This document shows, one piece after another, positions 17,629-26,501 of a DNA stretch of 64,000 nucleotides (the first letter of the stretch is position 1; each line of letters starts with the position of its first letter). A program made the position numbers and the translations under genes. The stretch comes from Bacillus sp. PK3_68. Lineage in GTDB: Bacteria; Bacillota; Bacilli; Bacillales; Domibacillaceae. The notes beneath the pieces are model-generated. The model had not been told where the DNA came from. It worked only from the letters and a program-made list of their open reading frames with translations, and did no database searches. The stretch is from contig NZ_NQYC01000001.1 of the NCBI RefSeq assembly GCF_003600835.1, positions 2,560,001 through 2,624,000 of the forward strand, given 5' to 3'.

Positions 17629-17680
17629 AAAATAGTTACAGAAAATTCAGACGTGCATACGTAGAAAAAGGGGTCATTCT

Positions 17681-19420
17681 ATGTTGGAGTTATTTATTAC
17701 GATGATAGAACGACTTGGCATTATTGTAACCATTGCTTTCATTTTAACACGGTTTAAGTTTTTCAGGGACATGGTCTATCAGGAGCGGCTTGATGGCCCG
17801 CAACAGCTGACTGCCATTATATTTTTTGGTTTTTTCGGGATTATCGGTACATATACTGGATTAAGTCTCAGCACAGAAAGTCTGCAATTCAATCGTTGGG
17901 TTTCTGGCCTAACCACTGATGAAGCCCTTGCTAACTCGCGGGTGATTGGTGTTGTGCTAGGCGGGCTTCTTGGAGGTTATAGAGTCGGCATTGGAGCAGG
18001 CCTTATTTCTGGAATCCATCGGTTTACTTTAGGAGGATTTACAGCTGTTTCCTGTGGAGTGGCTTCCATTATTGCTGGCGTGCTTTCCGGATTGTTTCAT
18101 AGAAAAAACCGGCATGTCAGCCTCTCATCTGCCCTTTTCATTGGTGCCTTGGCGGAAACGATCCAAATGGTCGTCATCGTGCTGATCTCCCGCCCCTTTG
18201 AACAAGCCCTGACATTGGTCAAGATCATTGGTCTGCCTATGATTTTGGCTAACGGGGTAGGCTGTGCCCTTTTTCTTTTAGTTATAAAAAATGTGATTAA
18301 TGAGGAAGAAAAGGCGGTTGCTGTACAAGCACAAAAAACTTTGCGCATTGCCGACCAAACCCTTGCTTATTTGCGAGAGGGGCTCAACGTCCATTCTGCC
18401 CAAGCTGTCTGCTGCATTATCCATAATGAAATAAAAACTAGCGCAGTGGCTATAACCAATTTAACAGAAATTCTTGCACATGTCGGGCTGGGCCAAGACC
18501 ATCACCGCCCCCATAGCCCCATTCAAACCGGTGTTACTCTTGATACTCTCAAGAAAGGGAAGGTAATTGTCGCAGACCAGCATTCGATTTATTGCCAAGT
18601 AGAAAATTGCCCGCTCCGTGCTGTTGTTGTCGCTCCATTAAAACAACGAGGTGAAACGATTGGGACGTTGAAGTTTTACTTCAGCTCAGAAAAAGAGATT
18701 TCTAACGTCATCATCGAGCTTATTACTGGTCTCAGCACAATGATTAGCAATGCACTGGAGGTTGCTGCAGCAGAACAAGCCTATCAACTCGCTAAAGAAA
18801 CAGAAATCAAAGTGCTTCAAGCTCAAATAAGTCCTCACTTTCTATTTAACACATTAAACACGATTGTTTCACTCGTCCGTCTTGATCCTTCTAAAGCAAG
18901 AAAGCTGCTCATCTCCCTATCACATTATTTGCGGCAAAACATGTCTGCAACGACAAAAAGCATGACAACACTTGAACAGGAATTAAAGCATGTAAAGGCC
19001 TATCTACTAATTGAAAAAGCTCGGTTCATTAATAAACTTGAAGTGATCTACGATATTGATGAAAAGGCGCTTTTGCAGAACATTCCCCCTCTTACATTGC
19101 AGCCCATCGTTGAAAATTCAATTAAACATGGGTTCAAGGACAAAGAAAGCAACTGCATAGTGAAAATTACTGTTAAAAGAAAAAGCAGCTCTACTTATAT
19201 AAAAATACAGGACAACGGACAAGGAATGAGCAAGGAACGTTCAGAACAGATTGGTAAAGCACTTATTGATTCAAAGGAAGGAAGCGGTCTTGCGATTTAT
19301 AACGTAAATCGCAGACTAACAATGATGTTTGGAGATCAGACAATGCTTGAAATAAACAGTAAACCTGAAGAAGGCACAGAAATCACCTTTTCTATTCCAT
19401 ACATGGAGGAAGCGAATTAA
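17681..19420 (+). CDS. lytS: LytS-family sensor histidine kinase
   Basis: A 579-residue kinase. The N-terminal 190 residues are the 5TM-Lyt sensor, with glycine-rich helices (GGLLGGYRVGIGAGLISGIHRF). A GAF-like segment lies at about 215-360, then the His-kinase motif QAQISPHFLFNTLNTI and the ATP-binding parts PIVENSIKHGF and DNGQGM. LytS proteins work with LytT and respond to pyruvate in B. subtilis and to membrane potential in staphylococci. The stop codon abuts the lytT start, so the two are translated together. The neighbouring CstA-family carrier supports a pyruvate role. Confidence 0.93.
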   Translation: MLELFITMIERLGIIVTIAFILTRFKFFRDMVYQERLDGPQQLTAIIFFGFFGIIGTYTGLSLSTESLQFNRWVSGLTTDEALANSRVIGVVLGGLLGGYRVGIGAGLISGIHRFTLGGFTAVSCGVASIIAGVLSGLFHRKNRHVSLSSALFIGALAETIQMVVIVLISRPFEQALTLVKIIGLPMILANGVGCALFLLVIKNVINEEEKAVAVQAQKTLRIADQTLAYLREGLNVHSAQAVCCIIHNEIKTSAVAITNLTEILAHVGLGQDHHRPHSPIQTGVTLDTLKKGKVIVADQHSIYCQVENCPLRAVVVAPLKQRGETIGTLKFYFSSEKEISNVIIELITGLSTMISNALEVAAAEQAYQLAKETEIKVLQAQISPHFLFNTLNTIVSLVRLDPSKARKLLISLSHYLRQNMSATTKSMTTLEQELKHVKAYLLIEKARFINKLEVIYDIDEKALLQNIPPLTLQPIVENSIKHGFKDKESNCIVKITVKRKSSSTYIKIQDNGQGMSKERSEQIGKALIDSKEGSGLAIYNVNRRLTMMFGDQTMLEINSKPEEGTEITFSIPYMEEAN

Positions 19421-20152
19421 ATGGATCTATCTATTAAAACCGTCATCGCAGACGATGAATTATACAGCCGTGATGAGCTGAAGCATCTGTTAGAGGCCTT
19501 TCCCTCCATTCATATTATTGGTGAAGTTGAATCTGGAGAAGCTGCCGTCATGAAGGCACTTCATCTGCAACCGGATATTATATTTTTAGATGTCGAAATG
19601 CCACGGATGAATGGAATGGAAGCAGCTAAAGCGTTAATGGAATTAAAAAAGCCTCCCTTAATTGTTTTTGCGACTGCTTATCCGCAATTTGCGGCTGAAG
19701 CATTCCGATACGAGGCAGTTGACTACTTATTGAAGCCCTATGACGAAGATCAATTGAAGGAAACCATTGAACGCATCGAAAAAAAGATCCTCTCTGTCAC
19801 AGAGGCTGAAGCAAGCAAACCAGCGGGCAAACTGGCGGTTGAATCAAATGGGGAAATTTTTTATTTGGAGCCTAAAGAGATTCTTTACACATTTAGAGAT
19901 GATAAATTAACTAAAATTATTACGAAAACCGGTGAGTTTGATACAAAAATTCCGCTGAAGGATTTGGAAAACCGGCTTCATACTTTTCACTTTTTCCGAA
20001 TCCATAAGAGCTATCTTGTTAATTTAGAGTACATCACCCGCCTTACTCCCTGGTTTAATGGCGCTTACCAGCTGCAGGTGGAAGGAAGAGAGGAAAGGCT
20101 GTCAGTTAGTCGAAATTATGTAAAAGGGTTAAGAAGACGGTTGGAAATTTAA
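19421..20152 (+). CDS. lytT: LytTR-family response regulator
   Basis: A 243-residue regulator. The receiver domain has the acidic pair in IADDELYS, the phospho-acceptor Asp in DIIFLDVEMP, and the KPYD lysine. The C-terminal LytTR DNA-binding domain starts near residue 138 and includes LENRLHTFHFFRIHKSYLVN. It is phosphorylated by LytS, its immediate upstream neighbour. In B. subtilis LytT activates the pyruvate carrier genes pftAB, and E. coli BtsR activates the CstA-family carrier btsT; the gene downstream here is a CstA-family carrier, the likely target. Confidence 0.93.
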   Translation: MDLSIKTVIADDELYSRDELKHLLEAFPSIHIIGEVESGEAAVMKALHLQPDIIFLDVEMPRMNGMEAAKALMELKKPPLIVFATAYPQFAAEAFRYEAVDYLLKPYDEDQLKETIERIEKKILSVTEAEASKPAGKLAVESNGEIFYLEPKEILYTFRDDKLTKIITKTGEFDTKIPLKDLENRLHTFHFFRIHKSYLVNLEYITRLTPWFNGAYQLQVEGREERLSVSRNYVKGLRRRLEI

Positions 20153-20257
20153 TTTATCTGTTGCATCTTATTCTCGCTTTTTTGCATGATAATCTGAATT
20201 TTTAGCTTTTTGTCCCTGAAAACCTCTTTTCCTCCTTGCTGTTTATTATACTTATTA

Positions 20258-20271
20258 TGTAAACGCATTCA
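20258..20271 (+). promoter_or_regulatory. cre-like site upstream of cstA
   Basis: TGTAAACGCATTCA matches the CcpA consensus TGWAANCGNTNWCA at all but one position. It lies 24 bp before the cstA start, where CcpA would block transcription when preferred sugars are present. Confidence 0.6.
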
Positions 20272-20294
20272 CTTATTGAATAGGGGGGAGAAAC

Positions 20295-21745
20295 ATGTAC
20301 ACATTTTTAGCAGGAATTGCCCTTTTAATCATTGGTTACTTTACGTATGGCAAATTTATTGAGAATATTTTGGAGTAAAAGAAGAGCGGGCGACACCCGC
20401 TTATGTCAATAATGACGGAGTGGACTACGTACCGATGAGTACATCGAAAAACTCCTTAATCCAATTGTTGAACATTGCCGGCACAGGACCGATCTTTGGG
20501 CCTATTATGGGGGCGCTTTATGGGCCAGTTGCTTTTATTTGGATCGTGGTTGGCTGTATTTTTGCAGGCGCTGTTCATGACTATTTAACGGGCATGATTT
20601 CCATCCGTAACCGCGGCGCCCACTTGCCTGAACTAGCAAGTAAATTTTTAGGAAAAGTAATGAAACACATAGTCAATGCCTTTGCTGTTCTTCTTCTCTT
20701 ATTAGTAGGAACTGTATTTGTGTCGACGCCGGCCAGCTTGCTCCATGTTTTAATGAATGGCAAAGTCGCCTTAAGCATTCTTATCGCTGCTATCTTTATT
20801 TATTATATTTTAGCTACATTGCTCCCTGTAGATAAAATTATCGGTCGTCTTTATCCGTATTTTGGTGCCCTCCTAGTGATTAGTGCTCTTGGAGTAGGCA
20901 TCGCTTTAATCTTTACAGGGGCACCAATCCCAGAACTTTCTTTAACTAACTTCCATCCTGATCATGCACCGGTATTTCCATTGTTGTTCTTTACGATTAC
21001 TTGCGGCGCACTTTCAGGATTTCACGCTACCCAAACACCCATTATTTCACGCACAACTCAAAATGAAAAGCAGAGCCGAAAAATCTTCTACGGCATGATG
21101 ATTGCGGAAGGAATTATCGCTATGATTTGGGCGGCGGCGGCAATGAGCTTATTCGACGGTTATGGTGGTTTAAACGAAGTGCTTGCCGCAGGTGGTCCGG
21201 GAGCAGTGGTCAGCGAAGTGTCAACCTCCATGCTCGGTGCCGTCGGCGGAACACTGGCTGTGCTTGGTGTCGTTGTTTTACCAATTACTTCCGGAGATAC
21301 AGCTTTTCGGAGTGCTCGCATGATCATCGCTGAATATTTGAATATTGGCCAAAAGAAATTTTCGAGCCGCTTATGGATTGCTCTGCCGTTATTCGTTATT
21401 TCTGTCTTGCTTACACAGATCGACTTTAATATCTTGTGGAGATATTTTAGCTGGGCGAATCAGTCCACGGCAGTCATTGCCTTGTTTGTTGGCGCTATGT
21501 ATTTATATATTGCCCGAAAAAACTACTGGGTTTCGCTCATACCGGGAACCTTTATGCTTGTCATGGTTCTCGCTTACATCTTAAATGCACCAATTGGTTT
21601 TGGCTTATCCATGACAACCTCCTGGATCGGCAGTACTATCGGCACTATTATACTTGTTGCCCTGTTCTTTCACGCCGCTAAAAAAGCACGCGCAAACGAC
21701 CTGCCAATTGAAGAGGATGTGTCCGACTGGAATAGTGTAGCCTAA
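20295..21745 (+). pseudogene. cstA: CstA-family carrier (probable pyruvate/peptide transporter), frameshifted near the start
   Basis: A polytopic membrane carrier of about 484 residues, the short form of the CstA family. The ATG at 20295 follows GGGGGGAG and encodes MYTFLAGIALLIIGYFTYGK, then stops at 20376. The remainder continues in the next frame through VPMSTSKNSLIQLLNIAGTG, the family signature region. One T missing from the T4 run at 20368-20371 explains the break. Family members carry pyruvate (BtsT) or peptides. It follows LytS-LytT and a cre-like site, so induction by pyruvate and repression by sugars is the inferred control. Two hairpins lie after the stop. Confidence 0.85.
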
Positions 21746-21779
21746 TAGCCTCCCCTAAAACATTATCAGACGATAAATA

Positions 21780-21802
21780 GAAGGAGAAATACTTCTCCTT
21801 CT
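21780..21802. other. Hairpin after cstA
   Basis: GAAGGAGAA pairs with TTCTCCTTC across a 5-base loop, but no T tail follows. It may help stop or stabilise the cstA message. Confidence 0.4.
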
Positions 21803-21854
21803 TGGGTGCAACCATTATTTCGTTAGCCTTATGACGGGCCTTTGAAACATCTTT

Positions 21855-21888
21855 AAGTGCACGCTCATGCGTGTACTTTTATTTTTCT
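21855..21888 (+). terminator. Intrinsic terminator after cstA
   Basis: AAGTGCACGC pairs with GCGTGTACTT (one G-U pair) around a TCAT loop, followed by TTATTTTTCTT. The T tail is on the plus strand, so it ends cstA and not the converging oxidase gene. Confidence 0.75.
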
Positions 21889-21895
21889 TCTGATT

Positions 21896-23059
21896 CTATC
21901 GATAAGCATCTGTTACGAGAAAACGATCCACTTCTTTAATTGAATTTCGCCCTGAAATAGCCAGTTGCAATTCCGTCTCTGCAATAAAATTTTCAATAAC
22001 TTCTCTTACTCCTGTTTCCCCAGCTACTCCTAAAGCATAAGCGTAAGGCCGACCGATCAGTACAGCCGAGGCTCCGAGAGCCATTGCCTTGATCACGTCC
22101 GCTCCTCTCCTTACTCCGCTGTCCAGTAAAACAGGAATTTTCTGTTCAATCGCTTCGCATATGGAAGGTAAAACATCCAGCGTTGCCACCGCTCCGTCCA
22201 ATTGTCGCCCTCCGTGATTAGATACGATAATACCGGCCGCGCCATGTTCTAGCGCAAGCAAGGCATCATCCGGATGAGTTACTCCTTTGAGCAAAACCGG
22301 CAATGACGTTTGCTGGCAAATGTACTCCAGCTCTTTCCACGTAAATGCCGTGTTATTTCCCTCGTCCAGCACCTTTCGACTCGCTGCTTTTACATTTTTT
22401 TCTGGCGGCTCTTCCAGTTTTGAGCGAAACACAGGATCAGAGAAGTAATTTCCCATCCCTTCTCCTGAAAGAAAAGGCAAGTAGGCATTATGAAGATCTT
22501 TTTCCCGCCAACCGAGCAAAATGGAATCAATCGTTACTACTATTGCTGAATAGCCGGCATCTTCGGCTCTTTTTAGAAAACTATTTGTTAGGTCATGGTC
22601 TTTAGGAGGATACAACTGAAACCACCGTAAAGCATCTCCCATTGCTTCCGCCACTTCTTCCATTGACTTTGTCGAAACATTGCTGAGAATATAAGGAACT
22701 CCTAATTGAGCTGCCGCTTTTGCAGGAGCCAGCTCAGCTTCCGGATGCAAGATAGAATTTACTCCAATGGGTGCAAGAAAAATCGGCACAGGAATGGATT
22801 GATCAAACAATTTGATCGTTAAATCCCGCTTGCTGACATCACGGCAGATCCTTGGTCGGAGCTGGTACTTCTGAAAGGCCTCCAAATTGGCACGCATGGT
22901 ATCTCCCGCTCCTGCCCCGCCATTTACATAATCAAAGGGACCGGCTGCAAGCGTCTTTTTTGCCTTCTCTTCCCATTCTTTTATAGACACTGGCAAAAGT
23001 TTGGCGCCCTCGTCTCCACTCTGATAAAACTTCATCTGTATATCTTCACAGTTCCTCAT
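21896..23059 (-). CDS. FMN-dependent alpha-hydroxy-acid oxidase (lactate oxidase-like)
   Basis: A 387-residue TIM-barrel flavoenzyme of the lactate/glycolate oxidase family. Family marks are FDYVNGGAGAGDT near residue 40, RPRICRDVS, APIGVNS, the active-site His-Arg in VSNHGGRQLDG, and LDSGVRRGADVIKAMALGA for FMN phosphate binding. It would oxidise L-lactate or a similar hydroxy acid. Whether it is an oxidase, monooxygenase or dehydrogenase cannot be decided. The ATG at 23059 with GGGAGTGG is chosen over the longer frame, whose extra N-terminus overlaps AT-rich promoter DNA. It converges with cstA, so lactate and pyruvate functions are neighbours. Confidence 0.88.
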   Translation of the reverse strand: MRNCEDIQMKFYQSGDEGAKLLPVSIKEWEEKAKKTLAAGPFDYVNGGAGAGDTMRANLEAFQKYQLRPRICRDVSKRDLTIKLFDQSIPVPIFLAPIGVNSILHPEAELAPAKAAAQLGVPYILSNVSTKSMEEVAEAMGDALRWFQLYPPKDHDLTNSFLKRAEDAGYSAIVVTIDSILLGWREKDLHNAYLPFLSGEGMGNYFSDPVFRSKLEEPPEKNVKAASRKVLDEGNNTAFTWKELEYICQQTSLPVLLKGVTHPDDALLALEHGAAGIIVSNHGGRQLDGAVATLDVLPSICEAIEQKIPVLLDSGVRRGADVIKAMALGASAVLIGRPYAYALGVAGETGVREVIENFIAETELQLAISGRNSIKEVDRFLVTDAYR

Positions 23060-23375
23060 GCCACCACTCCCAAGTAAAGTTACTTTTGAAAAATATACAT
23101 TTATTATCGAATAAAAGTTAAAGATCAAATTCCTCCTGTATTATTGCCAAAAACCTTTAACTATATTGGTGTAAAAGTACGATCGCGAGGAGCAATTATG
23201 GAAAGATAGCAAAAAGAGCAGAGAGAAGATCCGAAAAGCCAGCAGATAGATAGTTGGAATAGTGGCAAGCGATCAATCTTACGAAAATGTAATATTTATG
23301 TAAGCAAAACCAATTTTTCTCCTCGAACAAATTACATATACTCTTTTTAGATTCGTTATGAGGAGGGACATATCA

Positions 23376-23975
23376 GTGAATTTTTTCCAACTAAACGTTG
23401 ATTTGTTTAGATTTATTAATGATCTCGGAAAGCATTTCACCTATTTAAATCCATCTATGACTTTCATCGCTGAATATACAGTCTTTATCTTAGCCTTAAG
23501 CGTCACTCTTTTTTGGTTTACGAGAACGGAGGACAATAGAATGATGATTATCTGTGGGGCCTTCACTCTGGCCGTAGCTGAGGTATTCGGAAAGATTGCT
23601 GGAAAACTCCATTCAAACCACCAGCCATTTGCTGAGCTGGAAAATGTAAATAAGCTGTTAGGACACGCAGTAGATAACTCTTTTCCAAGTGATCATACCA
23701 TATTATTCTTTTCGTTTTGTATGACCTTTTATTTATTTAAAAAGAGGGGGAGGTTGTTATGGATTTTATTGGCTACCCTCGTTGGCCTCTCGCGTATTTG
23801 GGTGGGTGTTCATTACCCGGCAGATGTCATTACAGGAGCACTTCTTAGTATCTTCACGGCTCTCATTGTTTGTCAGGTAGTACCTAAGTTGAGCGTCATG
23901 AGAAAGCTGTTAGCCATTTACGAGAAAGGTGAACAAGTTATCCTTCCTGCAAAAAATAATTCGAGAGAATATTAA
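23376..23975 (+). CDS. bcrC: Undecaprenyl-diphosphatase, BcrC/PAP2 type
   Basis: A 199-residue membrane phosphatase. The three PAP2 motifs are visible: a KxxxxxxxP-like stretch in KLHSNHQPF (degenerate, SNHQPF instead of RPRPF), the PSDH motif in SFPSDHT, and SRIWVGVHYPADV with the catalytic His. It would recycle undecaprenyl pyrophosphate at the membrane surface for cell-wall synthesis and protects against bacitracin in B. subtilis. The GTG at 23376 has AGGAGG at 9 bp, better than the ATG at 23358, which overlaps that site. Motif 1 differs from the usual K-x6-RP, so activity is likely but not certain. Confidence 0.85.
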   Translation: MNFFQLNVDLFRFINDLGKHFTYLNPSMTFIAEYTVFILALSVTLFWFTRTEDNRMMIICGAFTLAVAEVFGKIAGKLHSNHQPFAELENVNKLLGHAVDNSFPSDHTILFFSFCMTFYLFKKRGRLLWILLATLVGLSRIWVGVHYPADVITGALLSIFTALIVCQVVPKLSVMRKLLAIYEKGEQVILPAKNNSREY

Positions 23976-23977
23976 TA

Positions 23978-24032
23978 AGCTCATGTCAGCACTGTGCTTT
24001 GCACAAACGCACAGAAGGCAGTCATGAGCTGC
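23978..24032. other. Long imperfect hairpin after bcrC
   Basis: AGCTCATG near 23979 pairs with CATGAGCT near 24025, with CTGTGC/GCACAG pairing further in. No T run follows on either strand, so it is not a standard terminator; it may still separate the two converging genes. Confidence 0.4.
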
Positions 24033-24079
24033 TACACTTGAACAGTCATCCATACCGGCAGGTTTTATTTTAGATAACC

Positions 24080-25507
24080 TTATTTAATATCATATAATCT
24101 GCATTTATCGTAAAAGCTGGTTTTACTGATTTCTAATAGCTTGGCTGCTTTTATTTTATTTCCTTTTGCAGCAGTTAAAGCCTGTTGAATGGCTTGTTTT
24201 TCAACAACAGCTAGTGTTTCTTTTAACGGTAATACTGACATAGATGCAGAAATACTTGCTGGGTCAGGGTCACACTGTATATTGATTTCCGTTTCCTCTG
24301 CTCCTCCAGCTTCCTGGTCGCGCAAATATAGGGGCAGATGAACCAATTGAATCACCTTGCCATCCAGCACATTGATTGAACGCTCCAGCACATTTTCCAA
24401 TTCACGGATGTTTCCCGGCCAGGAATGCTGCCTTAACTTCAATGCCACCTCTTGTGATAATTCAATGCCACTGCGGTAAAATTTTTTCTCTAGCTTCTTC
24501 AGTAAAAATCGGGAGATAGAAAGCACGTCTTCCTTTCTTTGTCTCAATGGAGGAATTTCGATTTTGATGACATTTAAGCGATAGTATAAATCCTGGCGGA
24601 ACTCCCCCTCCTTCACCATCTTTTCTAAATCGCGGTGGGTCGCTGCAATGATCCGCACGTCCACAGAAATGGATTTTTGGCCGCCTACCCGGTGAATCTC
24701 TTTTTCCTGAAGCACTCTTAACAATTTACTTTGCATAGAGAGAGGCATATCCCCGATTTCATCCAAGAAAAGCGTACCTTCATTGGCCATTTCAAACTGC
24801 CCCTTCTTTCCGCCTTTTTTGGCTCCTGTAAAAGCTCCATCCTCATAGCCAAACAGCTCGGACTCCAGCAGATGTTCCGGGATAGAGGAGCAATTAATGG
24901 CAACGAAAGGACCGGACGCGCGCATGCTGTTATGGTGAATGGCGTGGGCAAACAATTCCTTTCCCGTGCCCGATTCACCGATCAGTAAGACCGAGGAGTT
25001 GCTACCTGAGATTCTTTGAGCAAGATTTTTGACCGACAGAAAAGCAGGGCTGTCTCCAATTAAATCATTAAAGTTATACCTACTTTGCAAATCTCGCTGG
25101 GCTCTTGCTTGATAATACTTCAACTCTTCCACGAGATTTTGGATTTTTGTTTTGTACATCTGCCACTCTTCTGGATTGCGAAACATGACACTGCCTACAG
25201 CGCCGACAATTTCTCCATTCTCAAACAGAGGGAACCGGTTAGCAATCATTTCGCTGCCATTAATTGATTGAAGGGCAGCCAGTTCGGTTTGTCCCGTTTG
25301 GGCAACGATATGCATGCGTGAGTTTTCAATTATGTCCTGTACCGGACGATTGACTGCTTCTTCTACCGTCGTCCCAATAAATTCGCAGTATCCCTCATTG
25401 ATATAGAGAATTATGCCGTTGCGATCGACAACAACCACTCTTTCTGCCAATAAGTTAATGATTTGCTCATACCAGCTGTCAGGAATTTTTTCAAAAGCCC
25501 GTTTCAT
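24080..25507 (-). CDS. Sigma-54-dependent activator with PAS sensor domain
   Basis: A 475-residue enhancer-binding protein. A PAS domain fills about residues 10-120 (VVVVDRNGIILYINEGYCEFIG), then the AAA+ domain with Walker A GESGTGKE, the sigma-54 contact loop GAFTGA and LFLDEIGDMP, then a Fis-type helix-turn-helix ending KAAKLLEISKTSFYDKCRLY. The ATG at 25507 has AAAGGAGGG. It follows bdhA on the same strand. Three palindromes and a -24/-12 promoter upstream of the GntP permease (28120-28265) are the probable targets. The PAS ligand is unknown; in comparable loci the inducer is the catabolised compound. Confidence 0.93.
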   Translation of the reverse strand: MKRAFEKIPDSWYEQIINLLAERVVVVDRNGIILYINEGYCEFIGTTVEEAVNRPVQDIIENSRMHIVAQTGQTELAALQSINGSEMIANRFPLFENGEIVGAVGSVMFRNPEEWQMYKTKIQNLVEELKYYQARAQRDLQSRYNFNDLIGDSPAFLSVKNLAQRISGSNSSVLLIGESGTGKELFAHAIHHNSMRASGPFVAINCSSIPEHLLESELFGYEDGAFTGAKKGGKKGQFEMANEGTLFLDEIGDMPLSMQSKLLRVLQEKEIHRVGGQKSISVDVRIIAATHRDLEKMVKEGEFRQDLYYRLNVIKIEIPPLRQRKEDVLSISRFLLKKLEKKFYRSGIELSQEVALKLRQHSWPGNIRELENVLERSINVLDGKVIQLVHLPLYLRDQEAGGAEETEINIQCDPDPASISASMSVLPLKETLAVVEKQAIQQALTAAKGNKIKAAKLLEISKTSFYDKCRLYDIK

Positions 25508-25595
25508 TCCACATCCCTCCTTTTTACATTGGTGCATTTATTATAACAAAGATTAACCCATAAATTTCCTTATGAGAAATGGATCAACGGCAAAT

Positions 25596-25634
25596 AAGAG
25601 AACCCTATTCTAACGAATCGAACAAGGTTCTCTT
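25596..25634 (-). terminator. Probable terminator between bdhA and the activator gene
   Basis: On the minus strand AAGAGAACC pairs with GGTTCTCTT followed by a short TATTT tail. The tail is weak, so read-through into the activator gene is possible. Confidence 0.5.
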
Positions 25635-25668
25635 TAATATCTAGTCTGCTTTTCGAGAAGAGAAAGCT

Positions 25669-26454
25669 TTATTGGGCTGTGTAGCCGCCATCCAGCACGA
25701 CCGCTTGCCCTGTCACCCCCCTCGCTTTGTCGCTTGCTAAAAAGACCGCATAATCAGCGATTTCTGCTACCGTTAACAGCCGTTTTTGCGGGACAAGCGG
25801 TAGTAAAACTTCCTCAATCGCACGGTCCAAACTGACATTTCTTGTTTCTGCCAAGTCGCCTAATTGCCCTCTGACTAACGGTGTATCCACGTAGCCGGGG
25901 CATAAAGCATTGACAGTGACTCCATATGCCGCACCTTCTAAGGCTGCTACCTTCGTTAGACCAATGACTCCATGCTTGGCGCTATTATATGCTGCTTTTC
26001 CAGCGAAGCCAATAATGCCGTTTACAGAAGCCATATTGATGATTCTGCCGAAGCCCTGTTCCTTCATGGCTGGGAATACGTGTTTTATTCCAATGAACGG
26101 AGCCGTTAACATCACTTTTATTAGCTGCTCAAATTTCTCTGTAGGAAACTCTTCGATGGGAGCAACATATTGAAGCCCTGCATTGTTAACTAAGATATCT
26201 ATTTTTCCGAAAGTTTGCTGTGCTGATCGAAGACTATTTTTATAAGCTTCCTCATTAGTGACATCACATGGAGCGGCCAATCCCGTGAACCCTTGTTCTT
26301 TTAATTCTGAAACCACCTGTTTACTTTTTTCTGCATTTAAATCTGAAATAACGATATTGGCTCCTTCTTCAGCAAATGTCCTGGCAATCTCTAAGCCAAT
26401 CCCGCTGGCCGATCCTGTAATAAACGCTGTTTTTCCAGCTAATGCTTTGTTCAT
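25669..26454 (-). CDS. bdhA: 3-hydroxybutyrate dehydrogenase
   Basis: A 261-residue SDR enzyme converting D-3-hydroxybutyrate to acetoacetate with NAD. It has TGSASGIG, NNAGLQYVAPIEEFP (the Gln after NNAG contacts substrate in the family), the Ser of MASVNG, YNSAKHG with the catalytic Tyr-Lys, and CPGYVDTPLV. Length matches the family. It lies 47 bp after the GntP-family permease, so uptake and first oxidation are co-expressed. The call rests on family-typical segments and the permease context. Confidence 0.9.
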   Translation of the reverse strand: MNKALAGKTAFITGSASGIGLEIARTFAEEGANIVISDLNAEKSKQVVSELKEQGFTGLAAPCDVTNEEAYKNSLRSAQQTFGKIDILVNNAGLQYVAPIEEFPTEKFEQLIKVMLTAPFIGIKHVFPAMKEQGFGRIINMASVNGIIGFAGKAAYNSAKHGVIGLTKVAALEGAAYGVTVNALCPGYVDTPLVRGQLGDLAETRNVSLDRAIEEVLLPLVPQKRLLTVAEIADYAVFLASDKARGVTGQAVVLDGGYTAQ

Positions 26455-26501
26455 ACTTCTATTGCCTCCTTAAATTTAGACACTTTAGTTATCAAACGAA
26501 C

